A program made the position numbers and the translations under genes. This document shows, piece after piece, positions 8,453 through 17,128 of a stretch of DNA of 64,000 nucleotides (positions are counted from its first letter, which is position 1; each line of letters begins with the position of its first letter). Below the pieces are notes generated by a model. The model made no database searches, had not been told where the DNA came from, and worked only from the letters and a program-made list of their open reading frames with translations. This DNA is from Akkermansiaceae bacterium (lineage in GTDB: Bacteria; Verrucomicrobiota; Verrucomicrobiia; Verrucomicrobiales; Akkermansiaceae): the NCBI GenBank assembly GCA_025457665.1, contig JALOTY010000003.1, positions 91,375 to 155,374 of the forward strand. The letters are read 5' to 3'.

Positions 8453-9496
8453 TCAGCGCCCGTCAGGAAGGAGAGCGGTGAGTTGATCCAGGTAGGACTT
8501 GGGAAGTCTCGCCGTGCGGGCCTTGGACACGGCAGCACGCTTGTCTTCGAGCGAGGCATTGGAATTCAAGGTTTTCCAGGCTTCGGTCCAGGCGGCATCG
8601 CCGTCCGGAAGGGTCTCGGTCTTGAGGCTTTGAAGCTTGCGGATTTCCTGATCGAGCTTCGAGACCACTTCGGTCATCGGCTCCTTGTGCCAGGGGCTGA
8701 TGCTGAGCCAGCGGACACGGTCTTCTTTTTCCTTCGCCACTCGGGCGAGGTATTCGGCGGCCTCATCTTCGATCACGGCCTTGGTCCGGGTGACATCGGC
8801 ATCGTCGAGGGCGGCAAGGTCGCTTTGGCGTTTCTCGGTCCTTTCATCGAAACTGGCGATCTGCCCCGCGAGTTCGACTTTGAAACGTTCCATGAGTCGC
8901 AAGGCGGCGGGCACCGCATCGAGATAGGCTCGGGACGTGGGGAAACCGAGCGAAAGCTCATCCCAAGCGCGCAGGGCGGGGATGGAGCGACCCGCAGCGG
9001 CGTGATCGGAGAAACGGGCGGCGGCAATCGCGGAGTCGAGCGTGAAGGCGGAGGCTTTCTTCTCATCCGCGCTGATCATCTTGCCCTTCCATTTCACCCC
9101 GCCTTCGCGGACGACGGCGGCTTCGGTTTCGAGTTCCTGGATGATGGCATCGACGTCCTTCTTTCGCTCGGTGGCGGGGTTGCGTTTGACGAATTCCTCA
9201 AGCTGTTTGATCCGCGCCTGATAGTCATCGGCACTCAGCAGGTCCGGCGCGGGCACAAGCTTGGCCAAGGCGGCAAATTCCTTTTCGTCCTTCTTCTCGG
9301 TGACGATCTCAAGCACGTCCTTCTTGGCGATGGTGCGCTGATCGCGGATCGTCGGAGTCACCTGGATCATGGCGACGTAGGCGTCCGCGGTCTCGGAAAT
9401 GATCATGCCTTCCAAAGAGCTGCCATCCCGCAAACGGATGGTGTCGGCATGGGCCAGAGCGAAAATCGCCGGGGCTAGCAGGAGGTATCTTTTCAT
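8453..9496 (-). CDS. Exported protein with charged coiled-coil character, PTPDL-like (function unknown)
   Basis: 347 residues with a signal peptide (MKRYLLLAPAIFALAHA, cleavage about residue 17). The mature protein opens with a small beta segment, DTIRLRDGSSLEGMIIS, similar to short SM-like segments found at the start of exported Verrucomicrobia proteins. Long charged helices follow. The stretch LVPAPDLLSADDYQARIKQL resembles the region that names the 'PTPDL family' of Verrucomicrobia proteins; that link is from memory and tentative. No enzyme motif is seen. It lies 29 bases after the DUF255-like lipoprotein gene and just before hisB, probably in one transcript. Confidence 0.6.
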   Translation of the reverse strand: MKRYLLLAPAIFALAHADTIRLRDGSSLEGMIISETADAYVAMIQVTPTIRDQRTIAKKDVLEIVTEKKDEKEFAALAKLVPAPDLLSADDYQARIKQLEEFVKRNPATERKKDVDAIIQELETEAAVVREGGVKWKGKMISADEKKASAFTLDSAIAAARFSDHAAAGRSIPALRAWDELSLGFPTSRAYLDAVPAALRLMERFKVELAGQIASFDERTEKRQSDLAALDDADVTRTKAVIEDEAAEYLARVAKEKEDRVRWLSISPWHKEPMTEVVSKLDQEIRKLQSLKTETLPDGDAAWTEAWKTLNSNASLEDKRAAVSKARTARLPKSYLDQLTALLPDGR

Positions 9497-9525
9497 GAGG
9501 AGAGGTTCTGGGCTTGGTTTTCGGA

Positions 9526-11658
9526 TCAGGGGCGGATGAGCGCCTCGATGTCTGCGGCGGATTGAAGATCGGGACCCTTCTCACCGGAAGCAAGAATCAC
9601 GGAGCTTGTGGCAGCATCGGATTTCCGGCGCAGGAAGGAATCGAGTGGCAGAAGCGTCACGGCCCGGGAAAGCTCGGGAGAAGCGGAAGTGGCGACATCG
9701 ATGACCGGCGCGGTGATATCGATCATCAGGGACTCCAGGGTATCGGCAAAGATCACCGGGTTGGCCTCGAAGTCCGGCAAGGAACTCAGCCAGGGTTCCA
9801 GCTTCGGTGGCGGGCGGAGGCCGAGTTTCTTCAGAATCTGGAGATTGGCGCGGGTGGTGCCGGAGGTGGAGTCGCCGAAAACCATGGCGCGGTCCTCGTA
9901 ATCGATGTCGATGACGCTGACACTTTCGCGGGCTTCGAAGATGCGACCCTCGGTTGATACGAAGTTCTCGCTGAGCAGGGTCATCAGTTCGATGGCCCAC
10001 TGGCTCCAGCGGGAATCGAGCGTCACGGCATGCAGATCGAGATTCGCGCGCGCGGCGAGGGCGTAGGTGAAGGCGCGGCAATCACTCATGGGCGAGGGGT
10101 TTTCCCCGGGCCGTTCATTGAGGAATTCGGCTTCGCCGAAGGCGGCCTTGCATTTCTCGCCGAGCGCCACGGCCTTTTTCAGCCAGGCATCATCGCCGGT
10201 CGCGGAGTAAAGTGCGCAGTAGGCGCGGATCATGTGGAAGCTGGCGGTGGCCGATGGGGTGGCATCGCGGCTGATCCCGCCCACGCGGGCATCGCGGGCC
10301 TTGATGAGCTTGCGCCGGCTGGAGTCGAGGAGGGTATCGATGGATGCCAGAGGAATCGAAAGCATGTAGGAGGCCTCCTCGCGCGTCAGGCGCATCGAGA
10401 GGGAATTGAGCCGGAAGTAGCGACGCTTGGGATCGGATTCGATGGGGATGTTTCCGAGGCGGTCGATGGCGGCGACCTTTTCCCAGACGCGGTATTCTTC
10501 CGGGGTGAGGGCGGTCTTGAGCTGCTCCATGGTCCACAGCCATTCGCGGTCGTGATAGGGGCGGGGCTTGGTGGCGATGGCAAAGAGCCCGTCGGGCGTC
10601 GCGAACTGCTCTTCGGCGAAGGCGGCGGCGCGCAGGGCGGTATCGAGCGCTCCGGCGAACTGGTTCCGGCGGGCGAGTCCGCAAAAGGTCGTGATCGCCT
10701 GCGCCTGGGTGGGGCAGTCGCGATGACTCATCGGATGCTGCCAGCTTTTTCCCACCCGCGCGGAGTAGATGCCGCCATCGAGAGGATCGACCATCGCGCT
10801 GCGCAGGATTTCCTCATAAACGCCCAGCGCCGCCTTGCGACAGGCTTCGCGGCGGTCGGCATCGAAATGCGGGGAAACCGCGGCAGTGCCCAGCAATCGC
10901 AAGGCCGAAACCGGGAGCAGACCGCCGAGGCCATCGAGGGTCCGGGTGTCTTCGTCGTAGTAGCTGCTCAGACGGCGGATCGCCCCATCGAGACGCATTT
11001 TGCGGTCGTTGAGATCGCTGATGGAGGGTTCCACCGGCGACAGGCTGGCCTTGCGTCGCTCGAATTTCTCCATGCTGTCCTTGCGAACGTAGTCGGGGAA
11101 ATCCTCCCAGAGTCGCAGCACGACCTCGATGGCTCCTTCCAGTTCTTTGCGGATCTGATCATTGCTGGTGAAGACCAGCGACCGCCAGCTCACGGGAGCA
11201 CCATCGGGGGAGACGATGAGGATGAAGGGGAAAGCGATCGGTTCCCCTTGCTCGAAACTCAGTCCGGAAGCGATGAGGCTGGTCTCGCGGCTGATGTCGA
11301 GGTCGACCAGGACGGGAACGAATTTTTCGTTGAGGATGGAAACCAGTCGCGGGCTGGACTCGATGGTCCGCAGGGTGTCGTAGGAGCCGGGGAAACGGGC
11401 GGAGGAAACAATCGCGAAGATCAATCTCTGAGCCTTGGCCGCGTCGTCCTTGATGGACGGCTCCCATTTCTGCCAGCGGATCGGGGAGTTCGCGTGGGAG
11501 GCGAGGAAGGTCGAGGGAAGATTGGCCAGTTGATTGGCCTCGAGGTGATCGGAAATGACGGGGGGTGCGGTTTTTTTCTCTTCGACTTCCTTTTTGCCGC
11601 AGGACGCCGCGATGAGGCAGAGCAGGGGAATGGCGGCGGGAAGGAAGGGAAATTTCAT
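9526..11658 (-). CDS. Lipoprotein with DUF255/YyaL-like architecture and lost thioredoxin cysteines
   Basis: 710 residues with a lipoprotein signal (LLCLIAASC, lipid Cys20). Residues 38-170 match the thioredoxin-like N-terminus of the YyaL/SPATA20 (DUF255) family: NQLANLPSTFLASHANSPIR then WQKWEPSIKDDAAKAQRLIF parallels the family's 'NRLxxxxSPYLxxHAxNPVDWxxW'. At the family's CxWCHxM active site this protein reads SSARFPGSYDTL, with no cysteine. The rest is helical and suits the family's glycoside-hydrolase-like toroid (GGIYSARVGKSWQHPMSHRD is at the position of the family's GGFxRYSxDxxWxxPHFEKM). It is therefore probably an outer-membrane or periplasmic, non-redox derivative. It is divergent from the ParA gene. 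Confidence 0.75.
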   Translation of the reverse strand: MKFPFLPAAIPLLCLIAASCGKKEVEEKKTAPPVISDHLEANQLANLPSTFLASHANSPIRWQKWEPSIKDDAAKAQRLIFAIVSSARFPGSYDTLRTIESSPRLVSILNEKFVPVLVDLDISRETSLIASGLSFEQGEPIAFPFILIVSPDGAPVSWRSLVFTSNDQIRKELEGAIEVVLRLWEDFPDYVRKDSMEKFERRKASLSPVEPSISDLNDRKMRLDGAIRRLSSYYDEDTRTLDGLGGLLPVSALRLLGTAAVSPHFDADRREACRKAALGVYEEILRSAMVDPLDGGIYSARVGKSWQHPMSHRDCPTQAQAITTFCGLARRNQFAGALDTALRAAAFAEEQFATPDGLFAIATKPRPYHDREWLWTMEQLKTALTPEEYRVWEKVAAIDRLGNIPIESDPKRRYFRLNSLSMRLTREEASYMLSIPLASIDTLLDSSRRKLIKARDARVGGISRDATPSATASFHMIRAYCALYSATGDDAWLKKAVALGEKCKAAFGEAEFLNERPGENPSPMSDCRAFTYALAARANLDLHAVTLDSRWSQWAIELMTLLSENFVSTEGRIFEARESVSVIDIDYEDRAMVFGDSTSGTTRANLQILKKLGLRPPPKLEPWLSSLPDFEANPVIFADTLESLMIDITAPVIDVATSASPELSRAVTLLPLDSFLRRKSDAATSSVILASGEKGPDLQSAADIEALIRP

Positions 11659-11765
11659 GAGGGCTGGAGGGAGCTTCAGGGGTGAATGGGCGTTTGGAAA
11701 CAGAAAAGGCTTTCGCCTGGTGGGCGGATCACTACGCTCACCCGCGGATCTGGAAGCATAGCAGC

Positions 11766-12554
11766 GTGATCAGTATTGCGATTTCAAGTCAGAAGGGCGG
11801 GGTGGGTAAAACCACCGTGGCGATCAATCTTGCCCATTCGTTTGCCCGAGCGGGCTGGCGCACCTTGTTGGTGGATGCCGATCCGCAGGGTTCCGTGGGG
11901 CTTTCTCTCACCCGGCAGTCCCGGCTTCTCTCGGGATTTTACGATTACATTGCCGATCCGGGGATCCCCCTGGACCGCTTGATCGTGCCGACCCGGCTCG
12001 AAACCTTCAGCCTTGTGGCCAGTGGCCAGGCGGGGGACTACGAGATCGGTGGCACCCCCACCGGGGCCCATCTTGCGCGGGTGAGGAGTTTCCTCAGGGC
12101 GGTGGAGGCACGGGGGTATGAGATTTGTCTGGTCGACACCCCGGCGGGTCTGTTCGGGCTGACGGCGGATGTCGTCTGTTCCAGCCATGCGGTTTTGGTT
12201 CCCCAGCAGGCCGAGCCGCTGGGGATCCGTTCGCTGCCGAAAATGCTCGAAGGCCTGAACCGGCTCCGTGTGATCCACCCGAACCTGATCGTCCTGGGGG
12301 CCGTCTTGACCATGGTCCAACAAGGCTTGGAAGAAAGCGTCGATTCCGTTTCCGCCCTGCGTGGGCTGCTGCCGGCGGAGCTTGTCCTGCGCACGATGGT
12401 GCCGCGGGATGCGCTCTTCGTGAAGGCCAGCGCGCGTGGGTTGCCGGTAGGAGTCATGGAAGAAGGCGTCGGGGCCTTGGCGGTTTTCGATAGCTTGAGA
12501 GCGGAAATCGAAGGCAAAATGCGGCTGGCTCCACCGGGGACGAGAGCCGATTAA
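11766..12554 (+). CDS. ParA/MinD-type P-loop ATPase
   Basis: 262 residues from GTG 11766; an in-frame ATG at 11682 would add 28 residues and leave only 23 bases to the divergent lipoprotein gene, so the later start is preferred but not proven. The deviant Walker A motif is [20 protein letters not shown], Walker A' is [16 protein letters not shown], and Walker B-like is [18 protein letters not shown]. Such ATPases position chromosomes, plasmids or protein machines. No ParB or parS-like element is next to it. Instead it is followed after 12 bases by a roadblock-like protein, suggesting a localisation role rather than DNA partition. Confidence 0.88.
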   Translation: MISIAISSQKGGVGKTTVAINLAHSFARAGWRTLLVDADPQGSVGLSLTRQSRLLSGFYDYIADPGIPLDRLIVPTRLETFSLVASGQAGDYEIGGTPTGAHLARVRSFLRAVEARGYEICLVDTPAGLFGLTADVVCSSHAVLVPQQAEPLGIRSLPKMLEGLNRLRVIHPNLIVLGAVLTMVQQGLEESVDSVSALRGLLPAELVLRTMVPRDALFVKASARGLPVGVMEEGVGALAVFDSLRAEIEGKMRLAPPGTRAD

Positions 12555-12566
12555 CTTTTTGGGTTC

Positions 12567-13433
12567 ATGGATCCGATCGAATCATGGATGGATGCCGAAG
12601 CGGTCCGACGATTGGCGGGCCGGCTTCTGGTGCCGGTGGACAAGCCGGAGGTATCCGCGCCGGAGGATGCCGGCTTTGAGCCGGGTTTCGTCGGTTATGT
12701 CGCGGTGCCGCCGGCATTCGTCGCACCGCCCGTGGTTCCGCCCCCATCCGTTCCCGAGCAACAGGTGGCGATGCAGGTCCCTGCGCCTGTGCCCGCGGCA
12801 GTCCCGGAAGCAGCGGATGTGTGGGAGGATCGCACGCCGATTCCCGAGCCCGCTCCGGTGGAAACTCCGATCCCGTGGAAGGCTGCCGAAGAGGTGGTCG
12901 AGGTTCCACGGCCTTTTCTCTCCGACCCGCCCATGGAGGCAGCTCCTGCCGCTGAGCCCCCGGTCGCTGCTGTGGCTCCGCCCCAGCCCGTGGAGCCTCC
13001 ACCTCCGCCTCCGCCAGTGGTCGCCGTCGTGCCGCCACCCGCCGAGCCGCCTGTGGAGTCGGTGCAGCCTGCGCCGCTTGAAGGCAAGCTCATGGCCCGC
13101 CTCGAGTATTTCCGCGAATGGCTCGCAGCACGCTTTGGTGCCAAAGGGGCCTTCATTCTGGATCGGGACGGAGATCCCGTGCTGGACGATCCGGCCTTCG
13201 GAAAACTCCACTTTCTCGCCCGCAGTCTCGCCCAGGCCTATCGGCCGGTGAAGGGGGAGCCCGGGAATGTCCATGTGAAGATCGGTTCGGCCTCCTATCT
13301 TGCGGTGATTCCGGTGGAAACGGCTTTCGGCTGCCTCGTTCTCGGCGCGGTCCTGCCCGAGCCGCTCGAAGCCCCGGCGGTGAGCACCGTCGCCCGGGCA
13401 CTCGAACTCGCCTCGCAGCCAGCCAAACGCTGA
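12567..13433 (+). CDS. Proline-rich protein with C-terminal roadblock/LC7-like domain
   Basis: 288 residues. Residues 1-30 are ordered-looking (SWMDAEAVRRLAGRLLVPVD). Residues 31-170 form a low-complexity Pro/Ala/Val/Glu linker including PPPPPPP. Residues 175-288 look like a roadblock/LC7 domain: ARFGAKGAFILDRDGDPVLD, then VHVKIGSASYLAVIPVETAF and GCLVLGAVLPEPLEA. In bacteria such domains bind small GTPases or partner ATPases. It follows the ParA gene by 12 bases, so it is most likely its partner or adaptor. The domain call is by pattern and needs profile confirmation. Confidence 0.6.
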   Translation: MDPIESWMDAEAVRRLAGRLLVPVDKPEVSAPEDAGFEPGFVGYVAVPPAFVAPPVVPPPSVPEQQVAMQVPAPVPAAVPEAADVWEDRTPIPEPAPVETPIPWKAAEEVVEVPRPFLSDPPMEAAPAAEPPVAAVAPPQPVEPPPPPPPVVAVVPPPAEPPVESVQPAPLEGKLMARLEYFREWLAARFGAKGAFILDRDGDPVLDDPAFGKLHFLARSLAQAYRPVKGEPGNVHVKIGSASYLAVIPVETAFGCLVLGAVLPEPLEAPAVSTVARALELASQPAKR

Positions 13434-13449
13434 GGCATTCCTGCCGACC

Positions 13450-16400
13450 TTATCCCACACGTCGGTTCTGCAGAACCAGCACCAGCGTGGCGAGGCCACA
13501 GGAGACATGGATGGTGACCACCAGAATCAGAGCCGAAAACTGGATGGTGGAAAGCACGCCACCGAACCACGGTTTCTGGTCGGCGAGAAAGATGTCGGGC
13601 TGCCGCCCCAGACTGGCATTCCGGTAGTCGGCGCGGAAGGCCTTGGCCTCTTCCAACATCAGCTCGATGCGGCGATTCACGAAATAGTCGGCGATGTTCC
13701 GCGCCTCCGGGCCGCTGGCTCGGGCGGGAAAGGCATCGAGCTGCAAGCGGGTGCCGCCACGACCCAGGTCGGTGAGTTCGATCGCTTTGTCCTCGGCCTC
13801 ACCGGGATTCAGGGCGCTTGAGGCGACCATCACGGTCAGGGCGTCCTTGAGGATGTCCATGCGCTCCGCGGTCATGGCATCGAGCGGCGGTGGCATTTCC
13901 TTGATGGCGTCGAGGCGGCGCTGGATGCGGATGCGTTCGAGATCGAAGGGATTCCGAGTGGCCTGGGTGACGACCATCCCTTCGTAAGCGAAGCGCAGCG
14001 GGATGAAGCGGGCGGGCACCGGCACACCGCCGCGCTCGCGTTCGATCCGGGCGTCTTCGAAGAGCCCTCGATTCATTTCCCGGAAGGGGACGAGTGCGCC
14101 GGCTAACAACATCTGCGGGACAAGCAACAGCGGCACGGCTGTTAGAGCGCCGCGTTCGGTTCGGGCCAGGGCGGAAACAAGGAGTGCCAGCGCGGTGCCG
14201 GTGCAGGCTGTTAGACTCATCCACATCCAGTGATCGAGCAGGGTGCCGCGGATCTCAAGGATCTGGTGACCCACCACGGCGTAAATGAAACACTGCACCA
14301 TGGCGACAAGCGCCAGCGCGCTGAATTTCGCGAAGACATAGAGCACGGTGCTTTGCCGTGTGTTTCTTTCCCGACGCAGCATGGGCCGGTCGCGAAGGAT
14401 TTCCGTGGCGGAGTTCGTCAGCCCCAGGAACATCGCGACGGTGGCGGAAAGGAAAAGATAGGCCGGTATGTGCAGGGCGGTGGAGAAATCGTAGGCCCCT
14501 TCCGGCGAGGAACGCAGGGTGATGGCGATGAGCGCGGCCAGCAGCGGGGCTTCGATGGCCGTGGCGTAAATCGTGCCGCGATTGCGGAGCTTCGAGAAAA
14601 TCGCCCGACTGAACTGGGTGTGGAAGACTCGCAGGCCGCTTTTGAAACCGCCACTCTGGCGACGGAAGGTGCTGGTGCCACTGCCGGTCAGGTCCGGCTG
14701 GGATTCCATCCGCGAGGGCGGCGTGCTGTGGCTTCCCAAAGCATGGAAAAGCACCCGGCTTTCGAAACGTTCCTGCCAGAAAGTGGGGGGGAATCGACGC
14801 GATGCGATCGGGTTCTGACCGCCACCGATTTGTGCCAGCGGGGTTTCGAGGATGTCGAAAACAAAGTCCGCCCCCAAAGGCACGCGGGCTTCGATGGAGG
14901 GATGGAGGATGGCCAGTTCCCCGCAGGCTTCACGGAAATACTCGATCATGCCCGAGGGCGAACCGAAATAGGCCAGGCGGCCGCCATTGTCCAAAAGCAG
15001 AACCTTGTCGCAGAGACGGAGGACGTTGGCACCGGGTCGATGCAGCGAAGCGATGACGATCTTGTCCCGCGCCAGGGAGCGCAGGGTTTCGGCGACGTGT
15101 TCGGAGTCCTTCGAGGAAAGTCCGGAGATCGGTTCATCGAAGAGGAAGACCTCGGCGGCGCTGCCGAGATCCAGCCCCAGATTCAAGCGGCTGCGCTCGC
15201 CGCCCGAGAGGGTTTTTTCCCCCGGTGATCCCACGCGTCGCCTCGCGATCCGCTGCAGGCCGAGTTCGGCGAGGATGCCATCGGCCCGGCGTTCGATCTC
15301 ATCCCGCGGCAGACTCGCGCGGCGGATCGTGGTCGCGTGGCGCAAATGCTCGCGAACCGTGAGCTGCGGATTGAGCGCCTCCTCCTGCGGCATGCAGGCG
15401 ATGAAGGGCAGCAAAGTACTACGATGCTCGTAGAGCGAGCTTTCGTTGAGAAGGATGCGTCCGCGGGTGGGCTTGCGGTGACCGGCGAGGATGTTCAGCA
15501 GAGTGCTCTTGCCGCTGCCCGAGGGGCCGATGATGCACATCACCTCGCCCCGGCGGACTTCGAAGGAAAGATTGTCGAGCGCCCGCGATCCCGCGCCGAA
15601 ATCGTGGATCAGGTCCTCCACCCGGAGCGTTTCGATGAGGTTTCTTTCTTCATCGATGATCCCCTCGCTGAATCGGCAACGCAGCGCCTGGGTGCGGGAC
15701 AGACGGATGATGGAACCATCGCGTAGTTCGGCCGATGCGCGGACAGGCATGCCATCGGCCAATACCGGTCCCGCTGCCTCGCGCACAAACACATCACCGC
15801 GGCCATTCTCGGGATCGATCCGCACCCGCAGCACCACCCGCGGTGCCAGACCGGGGCTGAGGAGGAGGTCGCCTCGTTCGAGAACCGAAGGGTCATTGGA
15901 AATGCGGAAATCCCGCTGGTTGGCATCGAGCCGGAAACGCCCACCGGCTTCGGCCGCTCGGCGACGGAGGGCATCAAGCGATGCCGAAAAGCCCCTTTCG
16001 CCATTCAGTCGGTCCTGATGCGAGCAGATCAGGGGTTTGCCCACTTCCAACACCCCGCGTCCCGGGACATTGGCCTTGATCGGCTTCAGGGCTTCCACCT
16101 CCGCGGCCAGGCCGAAACGAATGCGGATCGTGCTTTGCCGGCTCCGCGTGCGCTCGCTTGTCCAGCCTTCATCGGTGGCGACCAGAAAGATGGTCGATGG
16201 ATTGCCCGTCAGAGCCACATTGAGGAAGAATACCAGATCCTCGGTCGTGAGAGTCCAGCCCGGCACCACCAGTTGCTGTCTTTCCCGAAGACGGAGAAAG
16301 GTTCCCGGCTCCAGGGATCGCCCCCGCACCCAGAGCGGTGCATTGCCGGTGTTGCGGACGAGAATCAGGTCGGCCACCCGGTAAACGCGGAAGGCATGCC

Positions 16401-16944
16401 CGGTGGCTTGCGCGGGAAGCTGCACGTCCGCGCCCTCGCCATGGGCGAAATGGATTCTCTCGAAGCCACTGCCCGCCCCGGGGGAGTCACCGGCCATCTC
16501 ATCGAGAATCAGGTGGGCATGGTCCGGCCTGCCGAGCCGACGCATGAAGACCTCGAAGGCCGAACGGCTCCGCTCGCTGCGTCCCACGGCATCGACGAGC
16601 GTGTAGAGCTGCAAACCCACTGCGAGCTTTTCCGGGTCGGTGAGGGACTCCTTGAGTTCGGCAGCGATGTTCGCCAGTGGCTGGGGATCGCGCACCGCCC
16701 GCTGAACCCGGCGTGCCAGCCAGGAATGGTCGGCTTCGGGAAAGGCGCTGCGCAGCAGGTCGAGGATCATTTCCGCCTCGTCGGCCTCCAGTTTCCCATC
16801 CAGCGTGGCAAATCCGGCGAAGGCATCGACCATCATCCCCAGCACCCGGCTGCCCTTGGTGGAAACGGGGCGACGCCAGCCCCGCAGCCGTCCGCCCCGT
16901 GGGCTTGGGGTGGGGGAGGAGGCGTCGTTCGGGCGCTCGGGCAT
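13450..16944 (-). CDS. TerB-like / FHA-like / ABCG-type ATPase / ABC-2 permease fusion
   Basis: 1164 residues from ATG 16944 (a TTG at 16962 is possible). Parts in order: a helical TerB-like domain (about 30-145, MMVDAFAGFATLDGKLEADE); a beta-rich region (about 160-260) and a second FHA-like region (about 330-425, EVGKPLICSHQDRL and SIIRLSRTQALRCRF); an ABCG-type ATPase (about 440-680) with Walker A GPSGSGKST near 471, signature LSGGERSRLNLG near 576 and Walker B VFLFDEPISGLSSKD near 598; then an ABC-2 membrane domain (about 765-1164) with six or so hydrophobic segments and a large charged loop. FHA-ABCG fusions are known in several phyla. The substrate is unknown. Three CTAACA-type motifs lie in the membrane part. 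Confidence 0.85.
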   Translation of the reverse strand: MPERPNDASSPTPSPRGGRLRGWRRPVSTKGSRVLGMMVDAFAGFATLDGKLEADEAEMILDLLRSAFPEADHSWLARRVQRAVRDPQPLANIAAELKESLTDPEKLAVGLQLYTLVDAVGRSERSRSAFEVFMRRLGRPDHAHLILDEMAGDSPGAGSGFERIHFAHGEGADVQLPAQATGHAFRVYRVADLILVRNTGNAPLWVRGRSLEPGTFLRLRERQQLVVPGWTLTTEDLVFFLNVALTGNPSTIFLVATDEGWTSERTRSRQSTIRIRFGLAAEVEALKPIKANVPGRGVLEVGKPLICSHQDRLNGERGFSASLDALRRRAAEAGGRFRLDANQRDFRISNDPSVLERGDLLLSPGLAPRVVLRVRIDPENGRGDVFVREAAGPVLADGMPVRASAELRDGSIIRLSRTQALRCRFSEGIIDEERNLIETLRVEDLIHDFGAGSRALDNLSFEVRRGEVMCIIGPSGSGKSTLLNILAGHRKPTRGRILLNESSLYEHRSTLLPFIACMPQEEALNPQLTVREHLRHATTIRRASLPRDEIERRADGILAELGLQRIARRRVGSPGEKTLSGGERSRLNLGLDLGSAAEVFLFDEPISGLSSKDSEHVAETLRSLARDKIVIASLHRPGANVLRLCDKVLLLDNGGRLAYFGSPSGMIEYFREACGELAILHPSIEARVPLGADFVFDILETPLAQIGGGQNPIASRRFPPTFWQERFESRVLFHALGSHSTPPSRMESQPDLTGSGTSTFRRQSGGFKSGLRVFHTQFSRAIFSKLRNRGTIYATAIEAPLLAALIAITLRSSPEGAYDFSTALHIPAYLFLSATVAMFLGLTNSATEILRDRPMLRRERNTRQSTVLYVFAKFSALALVAMVQCFIYAVVGHQILEIRGTLLDHWMWMSLTACTGTALALLVSALARTERGALTAVPLLLVPQMLLAGALVPFREMNRGLFEDARIERERGGVPVPARFIPLRFAYEGMVVTQATRNPFDLERIRIQRRLDAIKEMPPPLDAMTAERMDILKDALTVMVASSALNPGEAEDKAIELTDLGRGGTRLQLDAFPARASGPEARNIADYFVNRRIELMLEEAKAFRADYRNASLGRQPDIFLADQKPWFGGVLSTIQFSALILVVTIHVSCGLATLVLVLQNRRVG

Positions 16945-17128
16945 CGGCCGATGCTCCCCCAAGGAGCGACTTTCGGCAAGACCCGGAACGAATGGCTTTC
17001 CACGGGCGGAAAAATGGGGTTTGCTTTCCCCCGAGCGGGGCTAGTCTTCTCCGCCTTTGCCGAATGGCAAAGGAGGTGCTAGCATCCCTTCACACGGGGG
17101 CAGTGGCCCACCGCAAGCAGAGTTCATC

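Noticed and set aside
10030..11685. A 551-codon antisense frame over the DUF255-like lipoprotein
   Set aside because: No motifs and a composition typical of a shadow frame; the minus-strand gene has a lipobox and family pattern.
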